A stretch of DNA of 27,416 bases from positions 1-27,416 of the forward strand of contig CALJUL010000031.1 in NCBI GenBank assembly GCA_937975725.1, read 5' to 3'. The notes beneath the pieces were generated by a model. It made no database searches. It saw nothing but the letters and a program-made list of their open reading frames with translations, and was not told the DNA's origin. Positions within the stretch are counted from its first letter, which is position 1. Each line of letters starts with the position of its first letter. This document shows positions 1 to 6,691 of this stretch, in pieces. The translations under genes and the position numbers were made by a program. This DNA comes from an uncultured Pseudoxanthomonas sp. (lineage in GTDB: Bacteria; Pseudomonadota; Gammaproteobacteria; Xanthomonadales; Xanthomonadaceae).

Positions 1-379
1 GCATGTCCAGCAGCTTGCGCGCGCTGGTGTAGATGACGTTGGCCAGCGGCACGCGCGCGATCAGTGCCTCGAACCAGCGCAGCAGGCGCTGCCCGACCAC
101 CCGCCGCGCCAGCGCGCCCACCGCCAGGATCGCCAGCAGCGTGGCGGCCATGGCGATGGTGTTCTGCACCCACAGCGCGTTGAACCATCCCAGCGATTCG
201 GGGAAGTTGGCCGCGATCTCCTGCGACAGCGGTTCCACCAGTGGCTTGCTGATGCCGGAGAGCAGGACGAAGACGAACTTCACCACCACCCACGTCAACC
301 AGATCGGAAGCAGCGTGAGCAGGCCGGTGATGAAGAGTTTCTGCAGCGAGGCGCGGTGCGCGGGGGCGTCGGGAGGCAT
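1..379 (-). CDS. DUF502 family membrane protein, N-terminal part (runs off window)
   Basis: The first 126 codons of a gene that continues beyond base 1, starting at the ATG whose complement is at 377-379. The protein begins MPPDAPAHRASLQKLFITG and then has a long hydrophobic segment (about residues 15-42, containing LLTLLPIWLTWVVVKFVFVL) and a second one (about residues 70-90), followed by RRVVGQRLLRWFEALIARVP and NVIYTSARKL. This pattern, especially the I-P-L/V-x-x-x-IY-x-x-x-R/K-x-L stretch, is typical of the DUF502 family, a small inner-membrane family with no assigned function. It is divergent from the gene at 450, with about 70 bases between the starts. The C-terminal half is not in view, so integrity cannot be judged. 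Confidence 0.85.
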   Translation of the reverse strand, partial: MPPDAPAHRASLQKLFITGLLTLLPIWLTWVVVKFVFVLLSGISKPLVEPLSQEIAANFPESLGWFNALWVQNTIAMAATLLAILAVGALARRVVGQRLLRWFEALIARVPLANVIYTSARKLLDM

Positions 380-411
380 GGCGCCATTGTAGGCCCGCCG
401 CGGTGTCCGGC

Positions 412-417
412 TATAGT
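412..417 (+). promoter_or_regulatory. possible -10 box for the gene at 450
   Basis: TATAGT matches the sigma-70 -10 consensus at five of six positions and lies 33 bases before the ATG at 450, which is itself preceded by GGGGAA at 439-444. The -35 side is weak: TTGTAG at 387-392 has a 19-base spacer. This is a plausible but unproven promoter. Confidence 0.3.
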
Positions 418-449
418 CGCTCGCAGGACGCTGTCGACGGGGAAATGGA

Positions 450-1784
450 ATGGGCAAGGTGCTGGGCCGGGTGGGATTGGCCGTTTTCGGACTCGTGTGC
501 ATGGCGGTCGCGTTGTATACGGTCAGCCGCCTGATGCCGCCGCCGCGCGCGGAAGCCGACGCGCTGGCGTTGCTGGACGCGCCGCGCGAGCGGGCGGGGC
601 GCAACGGATTCGCGGCGCTGTGGGCGGTGGCGCACGACCTGCCGCTGGAGCGTGCGCAGGCGCTGCTCGACGAGGAAGCGCGGCGGCTCAGCCTACATCC
701 CCTGCCGGACGCGGCGCATGCGCCGTACGCCAGCGTGCTGGCGTCCTATCCGCTGCTGGTCGCCACCGACACCGCGCCGGCCGTTTCGTGCAACGCGCTG
801 ATGGGCGGCTGCCTGCATGCGGTGAGACAGGACCCCGCCGGCTTCGCGGCCATGCGCGAACAGCGCAGGGCGCTGACCGCGCGCATCGCCGCGCTGGACG
901 CCTACGACTACTTCGCCAATCCGCTGCCGCCGCGGCCCGAGGCGATGATGCCGTCCTACCAGGTGCTGTTGCAGGAACTGGACGTGCACGCACACGCCTT
1001 CGTGGCCGGCGATGTCGACGCGGGCCTGGAAGGCGCCTGCCGCAGCGTTTCGCTCGGGCGCAGGCTGGCGGGCAGCGGCGACAACCTGCTCGCCTCGATG
1101 GTGGGCGCGGCGCTGGTCGAAGGCGGATCGACGCTGTTCGTCGACATGCTCGCCGAACTGCCGCCCGAACGCGCATTGCCGCCCACCTGCCAACGCGCGT
1201 TCCCGGCCGAGGTTTCCATGGCGTCCGCCATCTGTCCGACCATGCTGGGCGAAGGGCACCACATCGTCGACGGCATGCGCCTGTTGAACCGGGAGCAGCA
1301 GCGCCAGAACTGGCGGGCCGCGATCTTCATGGACGTGGAGAAGACCGCGGCGCGGTCCGCACCGCGGTTCGCCTGGTATTGCGGCGACGAAGCCGCGGCG
1401 CTGGTGCAGGCCGACCGGCCGCTGCGCAGCCTCGCGCGCGATACGTCCCCGTGGTCGCTGGCCTGCGTCGCCAATGCGGTGGGATGCATCCTGGACGGCA
1501 TTGCCGCACCAGGGCTGGACGGTCATGCGCGGCGCTTGCAGGACGCCGACATGCGCTTGAAGCTGGTCGCGACCTGGCTGTGGCTGCGCGAGCATCCCGA
1601 CGATCCGCGGCCCTTGGCCGAACGGTTGGCGGCGCGGCCCGATGCGCTGAAGAGTCCCGCGCGCGCGATCGGCGTGAGCGCCGACGGCCGGCTGGTGGCG
1701 GCGCGCCACGAAGCCCGGCCGCAGGGCGGCGACGGCGGATTGCCGATCCCGGAATGGATGGCGGACGCCGGCCGGTCCCAGTGA
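450..1784 (+). CDS. membrane-anchored, cysteine-rich hypothetical protein
   Basis: A 444-residue protein I do not recognise as a named family. Start chosen at ATG 450 because GGGGAA precedes it at good spacing; another ATG five bases upstream is out of frame. Residues about 5-28 (VLGRVGLAVFGLVCMAVALY) form one hydrophobic segment with a short positively charged N-terminus, consistent with a signal anchor placing the rest in the periplasm. The remainder is soluble, with ten cysteines in all. Several form close pairs: SCNALMGGC, ACVANAVGC (both CX6C) and a CX14C pair around TCQRAF...SAIC, which suggests disulfide bonds outside the cytoplasm. No catalytic motif stands out. It is monocistronic, convergent with the DUF4442 gene, whose stop lies only a few bases away. 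Coding potential is clear from codon use; function is unknown. Confidence 0.8.
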   Translation: MGKVLGRVGLAVFGLVCMAVALYTVSRLMPPPRAEADALALLDAPRERAGRNGFAALWAVAHDLPLERAQALLDEEARRLSLHPLPDAAHAPYASVLASYPLLVATDTAPAVSCNALMGGCLHAVRQDPAGFAAMREQRRALTARIAALDAYDYFANPLPPRPEAMMPSYQVLLQELDVHAHAFVAGDVDAGLEGACRSVSLGRRLAGSGDNLLASMVGAALVEGGSTLFVDMLAELPPERALPPTCQRAFPAEVSMASAICPTMLGEGHHIVDGMRLLNREQQRQNWRAAIFMDVEKTAARSAPRFAWYCGDEAAALVQADRPLRSLARDTSPWSLACVANAVGCILDGIAAPGLDGHARRLQDADMRLKLVATWLWLREHPDDPRPLAERLAARPDALKSPARAIGVSADGRLVAARHEARPQGGDGGLPIPEWMADAGRSQ

Positions 1785-1788
1785 ACGG

Positions 1789-2250
1789 TCACGCCGGCGC
1801 GCGCGCCGCCGGTTTCAGGCGCACGTAGACCTGCTTGCGCACGCGGGCGACCACATCGCCGCCGGCGTCGCGCACTTCCACCGGCAGCCAGCGCAGGTGC
1901 TTGCGGCCGTCGACGGCTTCGGCGCGGATGTCGTCCAGCAGTGCGTCGTCCACCCGGAACTCGCAGTGCACCGTGCCCTTGCCGGGCTTGACGAACGCGA
2001 TCTCGCCGGCCTGGTCCCAGACGTAGTAGTCGCGGCCCAGCCGGTGCAGCAGCAACAGCATCCAGAACGGATCGGTCATCGCGAACAGGCTGCCGCCGAA
2101 ATGCGTGCCCACGTAGTTGCGGTTCCACGGCCGCATGCGCAACTCGACCCGCGCATGCGCGTAGTCGTCCGACAGCGCGGTGACGCGGATGCCCGCGAAC
2201 AGGAACGGCGGCCACAGGTTCAGGCCGAGGCGGAACAGGGATGCGTTCAA
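1789..2250 (-). CDS. DUF4442 hotdog-fold protein (thioesterase-like)
   Basis: A 153-residue protein matching DUF4442, a branch of the hotdog-fold superfamily related to PaaI/YiiD-type acyl-CoA thioesterases. The features seen are RMRPWNRNYVGTHFGGSLFA (about residues 38-57), the hotdog helix region with GTHFGGSLFAMTDPF, and KPGKGTVHCEFRVDD followed by a strand near the C-terminus. Start is a TTG at 2248-2250, preceded by a strong GGAGG at good spacing; no better ATG is available. Substrate is unknown; family knowledge suggests an acyl thioester, but the sequence alone does not show it. It is downstream of ybbN on the same strand, with 244 bases of repeat-rich DNA between them, so it probably has its own promoter. 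Confidence 0.85.
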   Translation of the reverse strand: MNASLFRLGLNLWPPFLFAGIRVTALSDDYAHARVELRMRPWNRNYVGTHFGGSLFAMTDPFWMLLLLHRLGRDYYVWDQAGEIAFVKPGKGTVHCEFRVDDALLDDIRAEAVDGRKHLRWLPVEVRDAGGDVVARVRKQVYVRLKPAARAPA

Positions 2251-2280
2251 GACGGGCCTCCGGGCGGGGAGGTCAGTGTG

Positions 2281-2298
2281 CCATACGCAAAAGTATGG
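2281..2298. promoter_or_regulatory. perfect 6-bp inverted repeat upstream of the DUF4442 gene
   Basis: CCATAC (2281-2286) and GTATGG (2293-2298) are perfect inverted arms around GCAAAA. It lies 31 bases upstream of the TTG start of the DUF4442 gene in an otherwise AT-poor region, so it could be an operator or a leader hairpin. Nothing identifies a binding protein. Confidence 0.3.
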
Positions 2299-2324
2299 AT
2301 TACCGATGGGCGTGTCGCCGAGTC

Positions 2325-2471
2325 TGTAGGAGGGGCTTCAGCCCCGACAGGATGGCTTTAACGCAGGCCAGATGGCGGACGCGCGAAGGTCGTGCCCGTT
2401 CGCTGGATCGCCGGTCTTCCGGGCGAACCTGCCTCGTTGGAATTGCGGTCGGGGCTGAAGCCCCTCCTACA
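2325..2471. repeat. inverted pair of short palindromic (REP-like) repeats
   Basis: Two 24-base copies, at 2325-2348 and 2448-2471, are exact reverse complements of each other. Each begins TGTAGGA and contains a hairpin GGGGCT-TC-AGCCCC (2332-2345 in the first copy). The 99 bases between them show no gene. A third copy lies at 5168-5191. In form (TGTAGGAG-type head plus short stem-loop, arranged head-on) they resemble the extragenic palindromes of Xanthomonadaceae and pseudomonads that are spread by RAYT (REP-associated tyrosine) transposases; no such transposase gene is in this window. Confidence 0.85.
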
Positions 2472-2494
2472 GGGGGTCTAGGCGGGGCCCAGGC

Positions 2495-3352
2495 TCAGAA
2501 CAGCAGCGAAGACATCCGGCGCCGGTACTGGCCCACCAGCGCTTCGTCCTCGATCACGCGGAAGGCGTCGATCAGGCTCTTGCGCGCCAGGCCATCGCCG
2601 TAGTCGCGGTCGCGCTTGAGCATTTCCAGGAACTGCTCCAGCGCCGCTTCCGAATCGCCGGCCACCAGTCGGTGCACACCCAATAGGTGACGCGCGCGCA
2701 GGTTGCCGGGGTCGGCATCTACCGCGGCCTGCAAGGCTTCCGGTGCCGGCGCGTCCTTCAGCGCGGCAGAGAAGCCCAGCCGCGCGCGCGCCTTCACCGC
2801 GCGGTCGTCGGTGGCCAGGTTGGCGGGCAGGGCATCGAGCAGCGTCTCGGCTTCGCCGGCCTCGCCGACCTGCAACAGGGCCAGCGCCAGGTCCAGCTTC
2901 AGCTCGGCCTGTTCCGGCTCGGCGGCGATGGCCTCGCGCAATTGCTGGACGCGCGCCTGCGGATCCACCGGGGCGGCGTCGGCCGGCGCCGTTTCTGTCG
3001 CCTCGGCCGGTTCGATGCCGTGCGCCTTCAGGAATTCGCGCAACTGCCCTTCTGGCAGCGCGCCGGGGAAGCCGTCGACCAATTGCCCGCCCTTGACCAG
3101 GAACACCGTGGGCACCGAGCGGATCTGGAAGGCCGCGGCGATCTGCTGCTCCCGGTCCACGTCCACCTTGGCCAGCACGAAGGCGCCGTTGTATTCGCCG
3201 GCCAGCTTTTCCAGGATCGGTCCCAGGGTCTTGCACGGCCCGCACCAGGTGGCCCAGAAGTCCACCAGCACCGGCGTCTCCAGCGACTTCTGCAGCACAT
3301 CGGCTTCGAAGGTCTCGGTGGTGGCGTCGAATACGTGGGGCAGTTCGCTCAT
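2495..3352 (-). CDS. ybbN: thioredoxin-domain TPR protein, YbbN/CnoX family
   Basis: A 285-residue cytoplasmic protein. Residues 1-110 are a thioredoxin fold with the active site WCGPC at 36-40 and the cis-proline segment SVPTVF (Pro81). After a linker rich in Ala/Pro/Glu (about 115-130), the C-terminal half (about 132-285) is helical with TPR-like repeats, including the stretch LRARHLLGVHRLVAGDSEAA. This is the YbbN/CnoX layout; in E. coli that protein is a holdase that protects substrates from oxidation and hands them to DnaK and GroEL. Unlike E. coli YbbN, which has lost the CxxC pair, this one keeps a complete redox motif and could have real disulfide activity. Start at the ATG at 3352 gives the usual family N-terminus. 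It is divergent from the cassette at 3495. Confidence 0.93.
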   Translation of the reverse strand: MSELPHVFDATTETFEADVLQKSLETPVLVDFWATWCGPCKTLGPILEKLAGEYNGAFVLAKVDVDREQQIAAAFQIRSVPTVFLVKGGQLVDGFPGALPEGQLREFLKAHGIEPAEATETAPADAAPVDPQARVQQLREAIAAEPEQAELKLDLALALLQVGEAGEAETLLDALPANLATDDRAVKARARLGFSAALKDAPAPEALQAAVDADPGNLRARHLLGVHRLVAGDSEAALEQFLEMLKRDRDYGDGLARKSLIDAFRVIEDEALVGQYRRRMSSLLF

Positions 3353-3432
3353 GGGGCGCTCGTGGTCGGTATAGGGGCGTCGCGTTCAGATGGTGCCGGC
3401 CGGCGCAGGATACAAGTCGATGTAAAAACCGT

Positions 3433-3473
3433 TTGACATCACTTTTGACGGAAGTAATGTTTGCATTACATTT
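3433..3473 (+). promoter_or_regulatory. promoter region with palindromic operator candidate for the 3495-5036 cassette
   Basis: This short segment is much richer in A+T than its surroundings. It contains TTGACA (3433-3438), a second TTGACG (3445-3450), and a -10-like TACATT (3467-3472) 16 bases after the second. Between and over these lies GTAATG-TTTG-CATTAC (3454-3469), a perfect 6-bp inverted repeat. The position across the core promoter is what a repressor site would occupy, and the operon encodes a small XRE regulator. That the regulator binds here is inference. Confidence 0.5.
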
Positions 3474-3494
3474 TGTCCTGCACGGGTGACATGC

Positions 3495-4127
3495 ATGAGC
3501 TTGCAACGGGGTGGCTGGTGGGTGCTGCTGGCCGGCGCGATGCTGGCGTTCTGGGCCCTGCTCGCGGGGCCGGGTGCGCTGCTGGGCGTGGACCTGGGCA
3601 AGTGGGGCACGGCCCTGCTGATCGCGCTGGCCTGGGTGTCGATGCTGGCGGTCTCGCACATGCCGGTCGGCGAGGCCGAGCGCAGCGTGTCCCCGGGCGA
3701 ATGGAAAGCGTGGGTCGGCACGACCTTCATGCTGGTGGCGACCGGCTACTTTCTGGCCAAGGCGCCAGTGTTCGCCGACGGCCCGGTCTGGCACAACCAC
3801 GGTGCGCGCGCGGTCGGCCGCAACCTGGTCCTGCTACTGGTGGCCTGGAGCGTGCTGACCAGCGTGCTGGCCGCGCGCTGGAAAGGGCGGGTGCAGGAAG
3901 ACGAGCGCGACCGCGAGATCGAGAAGCAGGCCGCGGGCTGGGGGCGCGGCGCGTTGACTTTCTGCCTGGTCGGGCTGGCGGTGCTGCTGGCGTTCTCGCC
4001 CGCCGAGCGGCTGGCCTGGGCCACGCACTTCATGATCGCCAACCTGCTGGTGTTCGCCCTGATGTGGGGCTGGTTGTGCGAATACGCGGCCACGGCGGTG
4101 CTGTACTGGAAGGACCGGCGGGCGTGA
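3495..4127 (+). CDS. multi-pass membrane protein, DUF2178-like, linked to a small XRE regulator
   Basis: A protein of about 210 residues with roughly six hydrophobic segments (about 8-30, 39-55, 74-90, 108-126, 150-168 and 175-203). Between the fourth and fifth is a charged cytoplasmic loop with ERDREIEKQAAG, similar to the acidic DERD-x-x-I motif of DUF2178-type membrane proteins, which are commonly encoded next to a tiny XRE regulator of the YozG type. That same neighbour lies downstream here. I favour the ATG at 3495; a GTG at 3486 in the same frame is possible, and neither has a strong ribosome-binding site. Function is unknown. It is the first gene behind the palindromic promoter at 3433-3473. 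Confidence 0.75.
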   Translation: MSLQRGGWWVLLAGAMLAFWALLAGPGALLGVDLGKWGTALLIALAWVSMLAVSHMPVGEAERSVSPGEWKAWVGTTFMLVATGYFLAKAPVFADGPVWHNHGARAVGRNLVLLLVAWSVLTSVLAARWKGRVQEDERDREIEKQAAGWGRGALTFCLVGLAVLLAFSPAERLAWATHFMIANLLVFALMWGWLCEYAATAVLYWKDRRA

Positions 4128-4239
4128 TCGGCGCGGGCGGGAGCATGCTGCCATACGGGCAGGAAAGGTGGCCGCGGCCGGCCCGGTCGCCGGCGGGCCA
4201 TGTGCGCGATGCCGCGACGTACGGCCGGGGCGGGCGCCG

Positions 4240-4455
4240 ATGAGCGGCACGCCCATCGCCAACGACATCCGCCGCCTGCGCTTCGAGCGCGGCGAAATGA
4301 CCCAGCAGGCGCTGGCCGATGCCTGCGGCGTGACGCGGCAGACCATCATCGCGCTGGAGGCGGGGCGCTATGCTCCTTCGCTGGAGCTGGCGTTCCGGAT
4401 CGCGCGGGCGTTCGGCGTGGGGATCGAAGAGGTGTTCCGTTGGGAAACGCAATGA
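4240..4455 (+). CDS. small XRE-family helix-turn-helix regulator
   Basis: A 71-residue protein that is little more than one DNA-binding domain. Residues about 20-41, TQQALADACGVTRQTIIALE, form the helix-turn-helix, followed by AGRYAPSLELAFRIARAFGV, the standard continuation in Cro/CI-type (XRE) proteins of the YozG class. The ATG at 4240 is chosen because it gives the usual 65-75 residue length; the frame stays open to a GTG at 4168 with AGGAAA before it, which would add 24 residues lacking family similarity. The stop overlaps the start of the next gene (ATGA). It probably controls its own operon, possibly through the palindrome at 3454-3469; this is inference from context. Confidence 0.88.
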   Translation: MSGTPIANDIRRLRFERGEMTQQALADACGVTRQTIIALEAGRYAPSLELAFRIARAFGVGIEEVFRWETQ

Positions 4456-5036
4456 AGGCGGCCGCGCCATGGCTGGGCGTGGCGGCGTCGGTCCTGTTCG
4501 CGGCCGCGCTGCTGGGATTCGGCGCGGCGCTGCAAGGGTATTCGCAGGCGATGCATCCGGTGTCGGTGCTGGGAGCGAAAGGCGTGCCGCATGCGCTGGG
4601 GTTCAACCTGCTCGGCTTCGTGTTGCCGGGCGTGCTGGCGGCCGCGGCGGCGCTGGACCTGCGTCGCCGGTTGCCGGCCGGCACGGGCTGGAGCGCGCGA
4701 ATCGGTGTGCAACTGGTCCTGCTCTCGGCCGTCGGCTTCGCCGCGCTGGGGCTGCTGTCGCTGGATCCGGCCGACCTGCACAACGACGCCAGCAGCCTGC
4801 ACGCGACCGCGTGGATGCTGTGGTGGGTGGCGTTCGTGCCGGGCGCGGTGCTGATCGCCGGAGGCCTGCGCGGCCACGTCGGCGCGCGCGCGCTGGCCGG
4901 CGCCAGCGCGGTGGCCGCATTGCTGGTGCTGGTGGCGGCGTTGTTGGCGGTGGAGCTGATGCCGGCCGGCGTGGCGCAGCGCCTGGGGTATGCGGCGTGG
5001 CTGGGATGGCTGTGCGTGGCGGGGCGGATGCGGTAG
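4452..5036 (+). CDS. DUF998-like membrane protein
   Basis: A 194-residue protein beginning MKAAAPWLGVAASVLFAAAL with five to six hydrophobic segments. The loop QGYSQAMHPVSVLGAKGVPH (about residues 29-48) resembles the conserved extracytoplasmic Y-S-x-x-x-H-P-(V/I)-S-x-L stretch of DUF998 family proteins, and a second loop LDPADLHNDASSLHATAW carries the usual Asp/His residues before a His-containing helix. The start overlaps the stop of the XRE regulator by four bases (ATGA), so the two are almost surely translated together. No function is assigned to the family. Likely the end of a three-gene unit from 3495. No strong terminator follows; a palindromic repeat lies at 5168-5191. Confidence 0.8.
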   Translation: MKAAAPWLGVAASVLFAAALLGFGAALQGYSQAMHPVSVLGAKGVPHALGFNLLGFVLPGVLAAAAALDLRRRLPAGTGWSARIGVQLVLLSAVGFAALGLLSLDPADLHNDASSLHATAWMLWWVAFVPGAVLIAGGLRGHVGARALAGASAVAALLVLVAALLAVELMPAGVAQRLGYAAWLGWLCVAGRMR

Positions 5037-5167
5037 GGCTGTCCGGTGTTCCCCGGCGTTCGCGGCGGGCTCCGGTTGTGGCGGTTGCGAACGGGGATGG
5101 GGGTGGTCGGGGCCCGGCCATTCGATGGTGCGTGCGCGCTGTGGCGCGGTTGGCGTCGTGTTTGCGG

Positions 5168-5191
5168 GTCGGGGCTGAAGCCCCTCCTACA
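5168..5191. repeat. single copy of the TGTAGGA/GGGGCT palindromic repeat
   Basis: Identical to the copy at 2448-2471, including the GGGGCT-GA-AGCCCC stem and the CTCCTACA end. It sits in the 232-base gap between the DUF998-like gene and the convergent amidohydrolase gene. The rest of that gap (5037-5268) shows no gene, and the repeat's hairpin may serve as a transcription barrier. Confidence 0.85.
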
Positions 5192-5268
5192 GGCTGCGCG
5201 GCCTGGTGGCAGCAGCGCGCGCGGCTCGATGAGCCGGTGAAGCGCTGCCCGCTTCGGAACCGCCCGGC

Positions 5269-6582
5269 TCAGGGCTGCTTGTAGACCCTTCCGTCCTTCA
5301 TCACGAAGTCCACCTGCAAGACCGCGTGGATGTCGGCCACCGGGTCGCCGGGCACGGCGACGATATCGGCGCGCTTGCCCGGTTCGATCACGCCCTGGTC
5401 GTCCACGCCCAGCACTTCGGCGGCGCGGATGGTCGCCGCCTGCAGCGCGACATTGGCCGGAATGCCGGCTTCGACCATGTAGACGAACTCGCGCGCGTTG
5501 TCGCCGTGCGGGCCCACGCCCATGTCGGTGCCGAAGGCGATCTTCACGCCGTTGCGGTAGGCCTTGCCGGCGGTTTCCTGGATCAGCGCGCCGATGCGCT
5601 CGGCCTTGGGCCGTACCACTGCCGGGAAGTAGCCGTCGATCTTCGCCTTCTCCGCCACGAAGCGGCCGGCGTAGATCGTCGGCACGTACCATGTGCCGTG
5701 CTGCTTCATCAGCCGCATGATCTCCTCGTCCATGTAGGTGCCGTGCTCGATGCTGGTCACGCCGCCGAGGACCGCGCGCTTCATGCCTTCCTTGCCGTGC
5801 GCGTGCGCGGCCACGCGGAAGCCGTAGTCGCGGGCGGTGTCCACGATCGCCTTCACCTCGTCCACGGTGAACTGCGGTGCGTCGCCGGACTTGGCGTAGC
5901 TCAGCACGCCGCCGGTGGCGGTGATCTTGATGACGTCGCTGCCGTCCTTGTAGCGCTGGCGCACGGCCTGGCGGGCGTCGTCGATGGAGTTGATGACGCC
6001 CTCGGTGGGGCCGGGCGGGCCCAGCAGGTGCGAAAGATGGGTGTTGTAGCCGTTGGTCGGATCGGCGTGGCCGCCGGTGGTGGCGATGGAGGTGCCGGCA
6101 GCGAAGATGCGCGGCCCGTCGACCAGCCCCTGGTTGACCGCGTCGCGCAGGTGCAGGGTGACTTCGCCGCCCAGGTCGCGCACGCTGGTGAAGCCGGCCA
6201 TCAGGGTCTTGCCGGCGTAGCCGACCGAACGGTAGGCGAAATCCACCGGGTCCAGGCGGAAGCCTTCGGAATAGCTCTGCGGGCTGGATTCGCCGTCCAG
6301 GTGCACGTGCAGGTCGGTCCAGCCGGGGGTGCAGGTGTGGCCGGCCAGGACGATGGATTCGGCATCGGCCAGCTTGGCGCGGCCGGGGATGACCTCGGCC
6401 ACCTTGCCGTTGCGCACCAGCACGGTGTGCTCGCCCAGGACCTGGCCGCTGCGCGCGTCGAACAGCTTGCCGCAGTGCAGGGCCAGCGCCGGCGGTGCGG
6501 CCGCGTCGGCGGCATGGGCGGACGGGACGGCCACGGCCGCGGCGAACGCGGCCAGGGCGAGGGCGGGCAAGGAAGCGGTCAT
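5269..6582 (-). CDS. exported metal-dependent amidohydrolase (prolidase-like)
   Basis: A 437-residue member of the amidohydrolase superfamily close to imidazolonepropionase-like prolidases (Xaa-Arg/Lys type seen in Caulobacter). Metal ligands are visible: HVH at 92-94, the lysine for carbamylation in DVIKITATGG (Lys219), His260 in AAHAHG, His280 in SIEHGTYM and Asp353 in FGTDMGVG, all in the right order and spacing. Residues 1-24 are hydrophobic and end in SAHA, consistent with export by a signal peptide. The ATG at 6582 has GGGGA before it. An in-frame ATG at 6609 would add MAARNRGPQ, giving the signal a positively charged n-region that the shorter form lacks, so it is a serious alternative. 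Divergent from leuS. Probably hydrolyses dipeptides in the periplasm; substrate not provable here. Confidence 0.9.
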   Translation of the reverse strand: MTASLPALALAAFAAAVAVPSAHAADAAAPPALALHCGKLFDARSGQVLGEHTVLVRNGKVAEVIPGRAKLADAESIVLAGHTCTPGWTDLHVHLDGESSPQSYSEGFRLDPVDFAYRSVGYAGKTLMAGFTSVRDLGGEVTLHLRDAVNQGLVDGPRIFAAGTSIATTGGHADPTNGYNTHLSHLLGPPGPTEGVINSIDDARQAVRQRYKDGSDVIKITATGGVLSYAKSGDAPQFTVDEVKAIVDTARDYGFRVAAHAHGKEGMKRAVLGGVTSIEHGTYMDEEIMRLMKQHGTWYVPTIYAGRFVAEKAKIDGYFPAVVRPKAERIGALIQETAGKAYRNGVKIAFGTDMGVGPHGDNAREFVYMVEAGIPANVALQAATIRAAEVLGVDDQGVIEPGKRADIVAVPGDPVADIHAVLQVDFVMKDGRVYKQP

Positions 6583-6691
6583 CTGGGGTCCCCGGTTTCG
6601 AGCCGCCATGCTAACCGCTGGCGTGGCGGGGCATGCTGCACTGCGGTACCCTTGGGCGCTTTGCCGCCGCCGCACCGAGCCGCCTTCCGCC

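Noticed and set aside
33..392. 119-residue plus-strand open frame at the left edge
   Set aside because: Shadow of the DUF502 gene, whose membrane segments and motif are clear on the minus strand.
3486..3497. GTG at 3486 as the start of the DUF2178-like gene
   Set aside because: Possible but not preferred: no ribosome-binding site precedes it, and ATG 3495 gives a more typical membrane-protein N-terminus.
6610..6691. T-box or attenuator leader for leuS
   Set aside because: The gap is only about 80 bases, no leucine-rich leader peptide or T-box sequence is seen, and T-boxes are not expected in this group.
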